Shown here piece after piece: positions 35,331-43,773 of a DNA stretch of 64,000 bases. This DNA comes from Pseudomonas sp. ANT_H12B (GTDB taxonomy: Bacteria > Pseudomonadota > Gammaproteobacteria > Pseudomonadales > Pseudomonadaceae): positions 62,001 to 126,000 of the forward strand of contig NZ_VOBI01000017.1 of the NCBI RefSeq assembly GCF_008369325.1. The letters are read 5' to 3'. The notes beneath the pieces were generated by a model. It was not told the DNA's origin, ran no database searches, and saw nothing but the letters and a program-made list of their open reading frames with translations. Position numbers and translations under genes: made by a program. Numbering within the stretch: position 1 is the first letter of the stretch; each line of letters begins with the position of its first letter.

Positions 35331-36329
35331 CTAGCTGCCTAACAGCCCCATTCGCAGGCATTTACTCCGGAGCGGCTTCATCCGCAGGTGCTGAGCATCC
35401 TTGACCAAGTAAACCATCGCATAGTGGACATGGGCACGAATCGCCTGGTCGTTCTTAAAGATCATGCCAATACCCAGCCCGCGCTTTTTCTCGTCTTTGT
35501 CTTTGGCTTCGCCCTTTCCGCTGTCTTCGTCTTTGTACTTTTCCTTGTCGTGGTTGCAGCTGTGGTAGTAGCCCTGCCCTCGAGTAATACGCTCCCACAA
35601 CTCACCAATCTGCTGAGCCTTGTAGATGTCCCCGCGTACCTGGTTCCCATTGAAGAAGAAAGCGGCATGAAGGTGGTAGCCACAATCCTCCCCCTGCTCC
35701 ACTGCGCTGATATAGCCAATGAGGTGGTCATATATCGGGTTACGCTCACGCTCAGCTAGCAACCGGTCGAGATCGTCGAATACGTGCTCGACCCGCTGTC
35801 TAACTTGGACCTGTTGGTGGTAATACAGATTGACCCGAATGATCAGGGTCCGCGAGTAGCGATCCAGCATCGCGTCGGAGTAATCACAGACACGGTCCGC
35901 TTGCTGCCTGGCCAAATCGCGACGATCTCTCTTCTCTCGGCGATACCATAGCTCACCTGTTAGCTGACGGATGCGCTCGACGAGTACGTTCATGCTGCGA
36001 TGATGGTCCAGGTAGGCTGTAGCGCTCTCGTTCAAGCACACAGGCCCGGTAGGACTCCGCTCCAGCCCAATGTCCTGACAGGCGTCCCAGAACGCCTGCA
36101 GGTGCGCACTGTATTGGTATGCGCAGCGATCATCGAACAGGTCCATCATTTGCCGGATGTGCTTGAAGTACCTGGAAAGCCAGGTCGATTCAATCTGCTG
36201 GCTCCTTGAGCGTGCGCCTGGCAGCCGGAATGCTGGAGTGTCGTGCCGCTCGATGGACTTGACGAGCCTCTCAATCTGGATGGCGATATCGGATTGGGGG
36301 AGACTGGTATAGAGGTTGCTATGGCTCAT
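35331..36329 (-). CDS. Inovirus-type Gp2 / YagK-YfjJ C-terminal domain protein
   Basis: A 332-residue protein related to the YagK/YfjJ domain family, seen in satellite-like islands and inoviruses and thought to act in replication initiation. A central stretch (residues about 160-245) has IRVNLYYHQQ, YDHLIGYISAVEQGEDCGYH, and HAAFFFNGNQVRGDIYKAQ. The HLHAAFFFNG run resembles the HUH-type metal motif of rolling-circle initiators. A Lys/Asp/Glu-rich low-complexity insert (about 262-283) follows. It is the only candidate replication protein on the island. Confidence 0.75.
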   Translation of the reverse strand: MSHSNLYTSLPQSDIAIQIERLVKSIERHDTPAFRLPGARSRSQQIESTWLSRYFKHIRQMMDLFDDRCAYQYSAHLQAFWDACQDIGLERSPTGPVCLNESATAYLDHHRSMNVLVERIRQLTGELWYRREKRDRRDLARQQADRVCDYSDAMLDRYSRTLIIRVNLYYHQQVQVRQRVEHVFDDLDRLLAERERNPIYDHLIGYISAVEQGEDCGYHLHAAFFFNGNQVRGDIYKAQQIGELWERITRGQGYYHSCNHDKEKYKDEDSGKGEAKDKDEKKRGLGIGMIFKNDQAIRAHVHYAMVYLVKDAQHLRMKPLRSKCLRMGLLGS

Positions 36330-36719
36330 GGTTGAGTACCTGGTTGGTTATTCACATACCAGATACCGACTGTGCAATTTATAACCGGTGACCTACTCCC
36401 TTGATAACCAGCGATGACTGGACCATAGGGAGATTATTCATAGGTCGGCGATGAGTGCTTCATGACGAGTAGATTGGTAGTGAATGTCTACCTAGGAGCT
36501 ATATAAATAGATGCAGCTCCGACTCAAGTGAACGCTCCCGACCTGACAGAGCAATGAAGATCAACATTACCAAACCAGCCGGGGAATTTGTCAATCCATC
36601 GTCTGTGGGAGTTAGCTGAGAGCTGATGACCACCAGTCGGCATAAACACCATGACCAACAACAAGCTGGTCATGGTGTTTATGCTGGATGGAAAGACTTA
36701 CTCACCATGGTTTGCTGGG
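36330..36719. other. 390-bp non-coding stretch between Gp2-like gene and alpA-like gene
   Basis: AT-rich relative to its surroundings. It holds a short inverted repeat GGAGCT/AGCTCC (36495-36520) around ATATAAATAG and the long palindrome listed separately. The upstream region of a Gp2-type replication gene is a plausible place for an origin, but no known origin motif was recognised. Confidence 0.45.
36640..36684. repeat. 18-bp perfect inverted repeat with 9-base loop
   Basis: GCATAAACACCATGACCA (36640-36657) is repeated exactly in inverse at 36667-36684, around ACAACAAGC. No T-run follows on either strand, so it is a poor Rho-independent terminator. It lies 36 bp beyond the stop of the alpA-like gene. 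It could be an origin, resolution site or RNA hairpin. Confidence 0.7.
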
Positions 36720-36914
36720 TCACGCGCTCGCGGCCAGATCACGCTCCTCGATCCTGGCCAGGATCCAATCTTGGACCTCGCTTTCGACAAATCCAATTGT
36801 TCTATCACCTAACGAGACCGGGGCGACGAACCGGCCTTCCCCGATGTACTTGTAGATGGTTGACCGTGCCAGACCGGTCGAATCGATGACTTCTTTCAGG
36901 CGGATGATTCTCAT
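36720..36914 (-). CDS. AlpA-family excisionase/transcriptional regulator
   Basis: A 64-residue MerR-like helix-turn-helix protein: RIIRLKEVIDSTGLARSTIY (recognition helix), then FVAPVSLGDRTIGFVESEVQDWI, the full AlpA signature. AlpA proteins in P4-type islands activate the integrase or act as excisionase. Here it is at the far end of the island from int, in the regulatory tail. Confidence 0.9.
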   Translation of the reverse strand: MRIIRLKEVIDSTGLARSTIYKYIGEGRFVAPVSLGDRTIGFVESEVQDWILARIEERDLAASA

Positions 36915-36967
36915 GAGCGGGCTCCTCTGTATGGCTCAGAGGATCTGCAGGTGCGGTAAAAAATGAC

Positions 36968-38347
36968 TTAGCTTTTCAGGATCCGTCTCGCTGGGGGTGT
37001 CAACAACCCGCAACCGAAGCGATACTCCAGCGGCATTTCCGACTCTTCCCCCCAGCTCTCGAGGGCCAACTCACCACGGTGAGCCTCTCTCAGAATTGCG
37101 CATGTGGAACTCTCCACCGGCCGTGGCTGCAGGAGCAGCACCATGATTTCGTCACCTTCGCCCTCCAACACTGGCAAAATGCAGAGCCCAACCGAGTCAA
37201 ACCCAATCCAATTCGCCGCACCAAATCTCGCTCTGTAGGTCTGAGCAATCCCCACTACCAGCTTGCAGAAATGGCGGAGGATTTCCCCCCATGCCCGATC
37301 AGGCTGGACCTCTCCTGCCCCAAAGCCGAGCGGAGGCTGCAGGTCTGCCTCAATCCGATCGCGTAGCCAGTCATAATCTCCAGAACCATCACGGGCCAGA
37401 TCAAACCAGTGGCGCGAGAGCAATTCGGACGCGCATCGATAGAGCATGAGCCGCAAGACATTGAAAACAGGTCGCCGCTCACGAGCTAGAAAGTGAAGAA
37501 CCTCCTTGGGCGTCTTTGCGCGATTCAGCGCTGGAGGACGGCGAAACCCCTGAACATCCCGCAATAACACGTCGAAAGCATCATTCCGAACTTTGGACTG
37601 CGGCAGCCAGTGCACCAGAACCGCCCCCTCTCCACTCAAGCCATAGCCTGGATGATTTAGGTTGAGGAAATACGTGCTGTTGACTTTCTTGGTACGAAAA
37701 ACCGAACTCGTCACCCCTGGCACGTAGCTGCGGATCAAGCCAACTCCCCTGAGACGCCGCAGTCGATGACTCAAACTCTCGGAGTCGAGCCCTGTCAGTC
37801 GCCTCAGGTCCAGGTTGCTGAGGCCCGTCACAACACCAAATTGATCGGCATTCGCGAGCAACGCCCCCAGCAGCAATCGATTACAGATGCTCAATCTACT
37901 ACGAGCCCCCGGAGGCGCAGGCTTTCCAAGCCTGGTAACTATCGCCCTCTCCTTCTGGGACTTCGGCTGCGGCCCCAATATTTCTGCCGGGATATCAGCT
38001 CCAGAAAAAAGCCGCTTCAGATGGTCCGGGTGAGAGGCATGTGGAGATGGTTGGCCCTCAAGAGTCGCAAGCGACTGCGGAGCAATTTGATAGCTGACCT
38101 TTGGCCGACCTTTCCCGGCAAGGGCCGACTCCAAACGTTCCACCACACCAACCGCCACGAGTTCCCCCAAGGCAGCACTGACTACTCCTTCCACCATGTG
38201 GAGCTGTTTCGCAAGCGGTTTGCATCGGAAGCACTCGCCGTCACTCCCACCACACGAGCCGCCCCTTGCGATGGCCTCCAATATAAATCGCGCCTCTGGT
38301 CCGCAATCAGTCAGCTTCTGTAGGAAGGGCTCGATGCACAGGGACAT
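36968..38347 (-). CDS. Putative double winged-helix DNA-binding protein, unknown family
   Basis: A 459-residue protein. Two regions read like winged helices: residues about 40-90 (FRCKPLAKQLHMVEGVVSAA ... GVVERLES) and about 150-215 (LLLGALLANADQFGVVTGLS ... LSHRLRRLRGVGLIRSY). The C-terminal half is mixed helix and strand without a motif I recognise. It is divergent from the coiled-coil gene at 38503 across an AT-rich 155-bp gap, and may be the island's own regulator or a replication accessory protein. Confidence 0.65.
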   Translation of the reverse strand: MSLCIEPFLQKLTDCGPEARFILEAIARGGSCGGSDGECFRCKPLAKQLHMVEGVVSAALGELVAVGVVERLESALAGKGRPKVSYQIAPQSLATLEGQPSPHASHPDHLKRLFSGADIPAEILGPQPKSQKERAIVTRLGKPAPPGARSRLSICNRLLLGALLANADQFGVVTGLSNLDLRRLTGLDSESLSHRLRRLRGVGLIRSYVPGVTSSVFRTKKVNSTYFLNLNHPGYGLSGEGAVLVHWLPQSKVRNDAFDVLLRDVQGFRRPPALNRAKTPKEVLHFLARERRPVFNVLRLMLYRCASELLSRHWFDLARDGSGDYDWLRDRIEADLQPPLGFGAGEVQPDRAWGEILRHFCKLVVGIAQTYRARFGAANWIGFDSVGLCILPVLEGEGDEIMVLLLQPRPVESSTCAILREAHRGELALESWGEESEMPLEYRFGCGLLTPPARRILKS

Positions 38348-38502
38348 TCTTAAATAATCCAGATTTAAAATACAGATTATACACCCTGTACAAATTCAAA
38401 TAACGTTACCGCATAACGCAACGAATAACAGATTACAAACGATGGCGAAGGGAGAGACTAAGCCCTAGAATTGATCAATGAAAATTAGCGGGAGGACGGG
38501 CA

Positions 38503-39186
38503 ATGACCGGGAACGCAGGTAGGCCGCGATGGCTGAGAAAGGCGGGAGATGAGTGGGAGTGGGCCTATCGCTACATGCAGCAATCCCCTGACGAAAAAAT
38601 ACAAACCCGTCTCAGACATGTAACTCGGGGAAAGGATCCTAGCTATGGAATGGTTGCTGACGCGATTGCGTACCTGCAGGAAACACGTGACGGCCTAGAG
38701 TTCGTGACGCGCCTAAGGAACGCCCTTCGGCAGCATCGACATCGATCATTGAACGCAGGCAAGAAAAGGAAGCCCTACTCGTTCACACTCCCGACCGATA
38801 CCAAAAAGGCCCTCAGCATCCATGCAAAAAAACTGGAAATGACCGAGACAGCCTTGGTCGCCGATCTCCTCAATGGCGCTGGGAAATTGCTTGAGGAACA
38901 CCACAAACGAGAGCAGTTGCTTCGCGATGCCTTGGACTTTGAACGCAAACGAGTGAAGCAGCTTGATGATCGCTGGAAGACTCAGCACCGCGAAGCCATG
39001 AGACAGATCGAGCGACAGGCCACACTTCTGTCAATGTGGGAGCTCACCTTGGGCCAGGCTGATCCAGGCTTTGAAGGAGACCAGGCGACACTGCAATCTG
39101 ATACGAAGAAAAAGACTAGAGAAATCGAGAAAGCAATCAGCAATGCTCTTAAAAAGCACACACTGATTGAAGCGAGACTGATCTAG
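38503..39186 (+). CDS. Ribbon-helix-helix-like protein with coiled-coil tail
   Basis: A 227-residue, strongly basic protein. Residues about 85-130 (KPYSFTLPTDTKKALSIHAK ... TALVADLLNGAG) look like a ribbon-helix-helix DNA-binding unit. Residues about 130-175 form a charged coiled coil (LLRDALDFERKRVKQLDDRW). Last gene before the right end of the island, 42 bp from the decamer repeats. It could be a DNA-organising, mobilisation-accessory or excision-control protein. Confidence 0.6.
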   Translation: MTGNAGRPRWLRKAGDEWEWAYRYMQQSPDEKIQTRLRHVTRGKDPSYGMVADAIAYLQETRDGLEFVTRLRNALRQHRHRSLNAGKKRKPYSFTLPTDTKKALSIHAKKLEMTETALVADLLNGAGKLLEEHHKREQLLRDALDFERKRVKQLDDRWKTQHREAMRQIERQATLLSMWELTLGQADPGFEGDQATLQSDTKKKTREIEKAISNALKKHTLIEARLI

Positions 39187-39228
39187 CCGACTCCATCACG
39201 CAGCTCCAAGGTACAAAGCAAATCTCAC

Positions 39229-39250
39229 TGGCATTCCAAATGGCATTCCA
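39229..39250. repeat. Integrase-type decamer repeats at the right island end
   Basis: TGGCATTCCA at 39229-39238 and again at 39241-39250, separated by AA: identical in sequence and spacing to the pair at 11501-11522. The position, 53 bp inside the degenerate attR, fits an integrase arm site. Confidence 0.65.
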
Positions 39251-39302
39251 GCAAAAAAATAAAACCGAGAATTTGTTTTATATTCAATATCTTGCGTTTT
39301 CA

Positions 39303-39319
39303 GTTCAAATTACCCCGGC
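39303..39319 (+). other. Degenerate attR (partial copy of ssrA 3' end)
   Basis: GTTCAAATTACCCCGGC matches 15 of 17 bases of the ssrA segment GTTCAAATCCCCCCGGC (11365-11381). Beyond it, homology with CTCCACCA is weak. It marks the probable right boundary of the island and lies within the last codons of an adaptor-protein remnant. Confidence 0.65.
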
Positions 39320-39600
39320 CCGCTGAAGAAAATTCGCTGCCCTGCGGCGATCACGACTTGGTTGCCAGCCACCAGACCTGACTGGACCACGCGCAAGCAG
39401 GAAGCTGTGTTCGTCCGGATCGAAATATACGTAGACCGGATCCTGGGAAACCATCGACGTCAGCAGGGTTGGGTCGGCCACCGCCAGGTTGCCCACGGTC
39501 AGCAGGGTCCGGTTCACGCGACCGGCAATCGGCGCACGCACTTCCGTGAATTCCAGATTGAGTTTGGCGACGGTAACGGCCGCCTGGGGCTGGAGAACGG
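39305..39600 (-). pseudogene. Remnant of an RND efflux periplasmic adaptor (MexE/AcrA-like)
   Basis: Leftward translation gives AVTVAKLNLEFTEVRAPIAG, RVNRTLLTVGNLAVADPT and DPVYVYFDPDEHSFL, a classic membrane-fusion-protein core. After DEHSFLLA the frame shifts, and RVVQSGLVAGNQVVIAAGQR leads to a premature end at TAA near 39308. The N-terminus and a large internal part are missing. The remnant ends at the attR core on one side and at transposase sequence on the other. Confidence 0.75.
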
Positions 39601-39839
39601 CCTGGAAGCAATGGTTGCGCCATGCTCATGAAAGCGAAATACCGGCACTGATCCAGTTTGCCAAACGGCTGAGGGGTTACTGGCGAGGCATAGTGAGTCG
39701 GGTTCGCTGGCCGATGCATACCGGTCAGTTGGAAGGTATAAACAATCGAATAAAGGTCATTAAGCGAATGGCATACGGTTACCGGGATAGCGAATTCTTT
39801 TTCATGAAGATCAGGAGCGTCTTTCCCGGCAATCCGTGA
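39600..39839 (+). pseudogene. C-terminal fragment of an ISL3-family transposase
   Basis: Rightward frame ending at 39839 reads IPALIQFAKRLRGYWRGIVS, HTGQLEGINNRIKVIKRMAY, GYRDSEFFFMKIRSVFPGNP. The LEGINNRIKVIKR-GYRDxEFF pattern is the conserved end of ISL3 transposases. The first three quarters are absent and the 5' side is fused to the adaptor remnant. No terminal inverted repeat identified. Confidence 0.75.
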
Positions 39840-39845
39840 TGAACC

Positions 39846-39886
39846 AAAAAAAAGGCACTGGCGATCATTCGCCAGTGCCTTTTTTA
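39846..39886. terminator. Bidirectional terminator ending the pel operon
   Basis: Poly-A, GGCACTGGCGA, loop TCAT, TCGCCAGTGCC, poly-T: an 11-bp perfect GC-rich stem with T-runs on both strands. It lies 16 bp after the pelG stop and can also stop rightward transcripts from the transposase remnant. Confidence 0.93.
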
Positions 39887-39901
39887 CGGTCGTGAATTTG
39901 C

Positions 39902-41272
39902 TCAGCGCGACAACATGAACGTGTCGTACTCCAGATCTTCCAGCGCCGTGGAAAGACGGTGCAACCCCAGCAACACGCAAATCAGCAACGACAACGTAAA
40001 TCCGTAACCGAAGAAGCTCGGGCCCAGGTACATGCTGAGCAGTGTCAACACGGCGTTCAATACCGCGAACAGCACGCACAACTCCAGCACGACGGTGCGT
40101 TTGTCCAAGTAGAAGAACACGTTGAGCAAGGCCATGAATACCACCTGGATACTCACGCCGATCAGGTCGATGTAGAACAGCGGCAGGTAATAACTGGAAA
40201 TCCCCAGCCACTCCAGCAAGCGCGGTGCGAACAGGAACAGCAGCACCGCCGTCAGCCCCTGTACCTTGCAGATTTCCAGCAAACCCTGACGAATCGACAA
40301 GGTCATCTCGGTTTTCAACTGACCGATGTGCTGCAAGGTTTCGCCTTCGCGGATCGCCCGGAACAGACGGTCGTACCACTCGGCAAAATCGGTTTCGATG
40401 CGCACCAGGAACACTGCCATCCCGGGAATGATTGCCAGGTATGCAAGGAAGATCGGCAAGTCATAAAGGATCGAGGCGCGCAACGGGCCAACCACGGCGC
40501 TGGAGGTGCCAGGGTTGAACCAGAACAGGAACTTGTCGATCCAGATGCCCAGGTTGTAGAAGAAACCGGTGGCCAACAGGCTGACAAACACATGGCGGCG
40601 TTCGAGGAAATCAAACGCGATCAGTTTCTCGGCCCGGTACTCGCGCAGGATGTCATAGAGGAACAGAAACAGCAGCGTGCTGTGCCCAATCAACAACGCA
40701 AGCAGCAAGCCCGGCATCTGCAAAAAACTCAGCACGTAAGCACTTGCGACCATCAGCGAGTAACCCACCAGCATCACCAGCAGAATGCGGTTATACGCCT
40801 TCATCCCCGACAGGAAGATGATCACCAGCCATAAGTTGCACAACACCACAAAGTTCGACAACACCAGCACCCGGTAGATCAGCGGCTGGTCGAACAACAG
40901 GCCCAGTACGACAATCCCCAGCACCCCGGCACCGACGGTGACCAATAACAGCACACCCAACAGGTTGGGCAAAATCTGCTCGTACTTGTGCTCGAACAAC
41001 CGGTCGGAGACAAACCGGGTGAAGAACAACTGCAAGCCGCCCGTGAGGATCAACGAGCTGGCCATCAGGTACGTCACGGTCACCAGGAACTGCCCGACCA
41101 AGGCATTCGGCAGTAGCAAGCCAAGGCTGATGATCCCCACCAGCATCACGCTGACGATCGATAACACCCAAGGGCCGGAGCTGATCAACCCGGCATACAC
41201 GTAAGCGTGCAAGGTTGCTGTGTAGGAATCGCGCGAAAGGATTTTGCGCAGTTCGAAGCCAATCCCGGCCAT
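39902..41272 (-). CDS. pelG: Pel polysaccharide membrane protein PelG
   Basis: A 456-residue inner-membrane protein of the MATE/oligosaccharide-flippase fold with about 12 hydrophobic helices, starting MAGIGFELRKILSRDSYTAT as is typical of PelG. It is the membrane partner of PelD, PelE and PelF in synthesis and transport of the Pel polymer. It begins immediately after the pelF stop and is the last gene of the operon, followed by a strong terminator. Confidence 0.95.
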   Translation of the reverse strand: MAGIGFELRKILSRDSYTATLHAYVYAGLISSGPWVLSIVSVMLVGIISLGLLLPNALVGQFLVTVTYLMASSLILTGGLQLFFTRFVSDRLFEHKYEQILPNLLGVLLLVTVGAGVLGIVVLGLLFDQPLIYRVLVLSNFVVLCNLWLVIIFLSGMKAYNRILLVMLVGYSLMVASAYVLSFLQMPGLLLALLIGHSTLLFLFLYDILREYRAEKLIAFDFLERRHVFVSLLATGFFYNLGIWIDKFLFWFNPGTSSAVVGPLRASILYDLPIFLAYLAIIPGMAVFLVRIETDFAEWYDRLFRAIREGETLQHIGQLKTEMTLSIRQGLLEICKVQGLTAVLLFLFAPRLLEWLGISSYYLPLFYIDLIGVSIQVVFMALLNVFFYLDKRTVVLELCVLFAVLNAVLTLLSMYLGPSFFGYGFTLSLLICVLLGLHRLSTALEDLEYDTFMLSR

Positions 41273-42787
41273 TTAACTGTTCTCCATGGCTGCTTGATAC
41301 AAGTCGCGATAGCGCTGCAGCATCAAGGCTTCGGTGTAGTAACGATTGACCCGCAGCAAGCCACTGGTCTGAGCGGCCTGCCAGCGTTGCGGGCTGCGCA
41401 ACAGTTCAAGGATCGCGGCACACGTGGCCTGTGGGTCGGCAATGGCTACCACCTTGCCGGCGAGCCCGAGGTCACGGTCTTCAGCACTGCCACCCTCGAT
41501 CATTTCGCGGCACGACCCCACGTCGCTGCTGACCACCGGCGTACCGGCGGCCCAGGCTTCGAGGATCACCAATGGTTGCGCTTCACTGATCGAGGTCAGC
41601 ACCATCAGGCCCAGTTGCGGGAGGATTTCCTGGATGTGCTGGAAGCCCAGGAAATGCACCTTGCCCTCCAGCCCCAGGCTGGCCATCAGGCTGCGGCACT
41701 CGCTGACGTATTCGGGATCTTCCTCTTCAGGACCGACGATCCAGCCTTCGGCCTGGGGCATGGCGCTGATCACGCCGCGCATCGCCCGCAGGAAGGTTTT
41801 GACGTCCTTGATCGGCACCACACGCCCGATCAAACCCACCACCGGAGCGATGCCGGGCGCACGCGATTCGAGCGCCGCGGTCCACAGCGGCAGGTCGATG
41901 CCGTTGGGAATGATCCGGGTGCGAGCCGCGTCGGCGCCGTCCTTGATCTGCCGCTGACGGTTGCCGTCATACAGCGCAATGATGTTGTCGGCGCTGTTGT
42001 AAGTCAGCTGACCGATGCGTTCGAAGAAGCGTACCCACAAGGTGCGGATGTAACCCGAACCCGCGTCGAGGCTGCGGTTCAGCGCCTGACCGGAACTCTC
42101 GGCGATCCAGCTGGCCTGGGCCAGGTCGATCTTGCGTTCCTTGGTATAAATCCCGTGTTCGCTGAGCAAGTAGGTGCAGTTCCAGCGCTTCTTGAGGATG
42201 CATCCCAGCAGCCCGGCGTAACCGGTGGAAATCGAATGCAGCACCCGCGCTCGTGGCATTTTTCGCGATGCTTCGGCGAGCATCAGCAACGGCGATTGCA
42301 TCGATCGCAGAGTCCAGAAATAGTTAACGAAGGACGGGTCGGCGCAATGCTGGCGATACCCTTCGCTCAACGCCTCCCAACTGGCGCGGCTGCGTAGCAC
42401 GTCGTCGAGGGTGATGCGTCCCTGTGCGATGCAGTCGAGCAAGCGTTCGCCCAACTCCGGTTCCGGTGCATCCGGGTGATGCAGGAAGCGATACATATCC
42501 AGCAACCGCTGTTGATCGGCCTCCCGCGGTGTTCCCCGGGTGTCCGTCGGATGCGTCGCATCTTCGAGAAACACCTCTTCGATGTGCAGCACATTCGCCG
42601 GTATGTCATAGCGCCGTGTCGGATAGGCCTGACGCTGCCCGCCGATAAACATCACCGAAAAGGTCAGTTCCGGCAGGCCGAGGATCATCTGGTGGACCCA
42701 GCTCGATACGCCGCCGCGCACATAGGGCCAGGTGCCTTCGAGCAGCAGACAGATGTCAGCAATCGGTGCGTCTTCCTTGCGACTCAT
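41273..42787 (-). CDS. pelF: Pel glycosyltransferase PelF
   Basis: A 504-residue cytoplasmic GT4-family glycosyltransferase that polymerises Pel from UDP-sugars. Visible are the GT-B N-terminus (ADICLLLEGTWPYVRGGVSS), the central VVGLIGRVVPIKDVKTFLRA and the nucleotide-binding SEAQPLVILEAWAAGTPVV with the E-x7-E pattern (about residues 410-430). It overlaps pelE by four bases (ATGA), indicating translational coupling. Confidence 0.96.
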   Translation of the reverse strand: MSRKEDAPIADICLLLEGTWPYVRGGVSSWVHQMILGLPELTFSVMFIGGQRQAYPTRRYDIPANVLHIEEVFLEDATHPTDTRGTPREADQQRLLDMYRFLHHPDAPEPELGERLLDCIAQGRITLDDVLRSRASWEALSEGYRQHCADPSFVNYFWTLRSMQSPLLMLAEASRKMPRARVLHSISTGYAGLLGCILKKRWNCTYLLSEHGIYTKERKIDLAQASWIAESSGQALNRSLDAGSGYIRTLWVRFFERIGQLTYNSADNIIALYDGNRQRQIKDGADAARTRIIPNGIDLPLWTAALESRAPGIAPVVGLIGRVVPIKDVKTFLRAMRGVISAMPQAEGWIVGPEEEDPEYVSECRSLMASLGLEGKVHFLGFQHIQEILPQLGLMVLTSISEAQPLVILEAWAAGTPVVSSDVGSCREMIEGGSAEDRDLGLAGKVVAIADPQATCAAILELLRSPQRWQAAQTSGLLRVNRYYTEALMLQRYRDLYQAAMENS

Positions 42788-43773
42788 GTCCAGCTCCTCA
42801 CCAATGCAGCGAAGGGAGGTCGCTGACGGGTTTTCTCGGGAAGGCTGGCGAGCAACCCTGGAATTTCGTGATAGCGACCGGCCTGGAATGCCAGCTCGGC
42901 GTGGAATGGCAGTACCTGCGCCGCACCCATGCCGTTTTCCTGAGCCTGGGTCAGCAGCACTTCGGCGCGCTCGATGTCACCGCGCTCCAGCGCGATGCGC
43001 CCGGCCAACAGAAACAGCTCACCGCCCTCTCCGGCTTGCAGGCCCTGCTCGGCATGTTCGCTGGCCTGATTGAGCACGTGTTCGTGCACGCTGCCTTGCG
43101 CCAGGCCCAGATACGCCAGCTCCCAATACCAGCGCGCCAGCGTGCCATGCAGCGCACCCGCCGCTTGCGCGGACGCACCGGGCAATTGCCCGAGGGCGAT
43201 CTGGATGCGCAAGTTGATGTCGCTTTCCTGCTTGTCGAGCATCGAATACGCCAGCAACCGCACGTCATCGCTCGGGTCACCCAGCGCCAGTTTGAGGATC
43301 GGCACCGCTTCCTTGCCGGGCATCCGCTTGGTCGCCAGCAACGCGGCCAGACGCTGATCCGGATCGGGCGCATGACGCAACACGTCCTGCAAACCACCAT
43401 CAGCAAAAATCGGCGAATGCAATTGCAGTTGCGCCCGATACGGCAGGCTCGGGATACCGACCGCCTGCCAAGCCTGCTTGTCGCGTTTGCGCGGCAGGTA
43501 CAGCGCCGGGAAAATCGCGGTCACTACGCCAACCGTACCGAGCACCGGCACAAAGAACGCCAGACTGAAGATAAACAGCGGGCTCCAGGGCAGCGGCGAA
43601 CGATAGCGTGCCGGCAACAACAGCCAGACCGCCGCGCACAACATCACGCAGGCCAAGCCATGGCTGAGGGTGAACACCAGCAATTGATGCGACTCGGGCA
43701 CATCAATCCACAAACTGGTCCAACTGCCCGCCTCTAACAACAAGGCTCCGCTAAACAGCCACTTGCTGATCAT
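42784..43773 (-). CDS. pelE: Pel inner-membrane TPR protein PelE
   Basis: A 329-residue protein with N-terminal membrane helices (about residues 5-25, 32-55 and 60-90) and a C-terminal helical-repeat region (ILKLALGDPSDDVRLLAYSM, RIQIALGQLPGASAQAAGAL). It is known to work with PelD in the inner-membrane complex that activates PelF. It overlaps pelD by 23 bases and pelF by 4. Confidence 0.93.
   Translation of the reverse strand: MISKWLFSGALLLEAGSWTSLWIDVPESHQLLVFTLSHGLACVMLCAAVWLLLPARYRSPLPWSPLFIFSLAFFVPVLGTVGVVTAIFPALYLPRKRDKQAWQAVGIPSLPYRAQLQLHSPIFADGGLQDVLRHAPDPDQRLAALLATKRMPGKEAVPILKLALGDPSDDVRLLAYSMLDKQESDINLRIQIALGQLPGASAQAAGALHGTLARWYWELAYLGLAQGSVHEHVLNQASEHAEQGLQAGEGGELFLLAGRIALERGDIERAEVLLTQAQENGMGAAQVLPFHAELAFQAGRYHEIPGLLASLPEKTRQRPPFAALVRSWT

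Noticed and set aside
36640..36684. Rho-independent terminator of alpA
   Set aside because: Long perfect stem but no T-run on either strand.
11389..39319. Integrative conjugative element
   Set aside because: No relaxase, coupling protein, VirB-type or pilus gene was recognised on the island.
41207..42397. 396-codon plus-strand frame across pelF
   Set aside because: Opposite strand of a well-supported glycosyltransferase gene; no recognisable domain.
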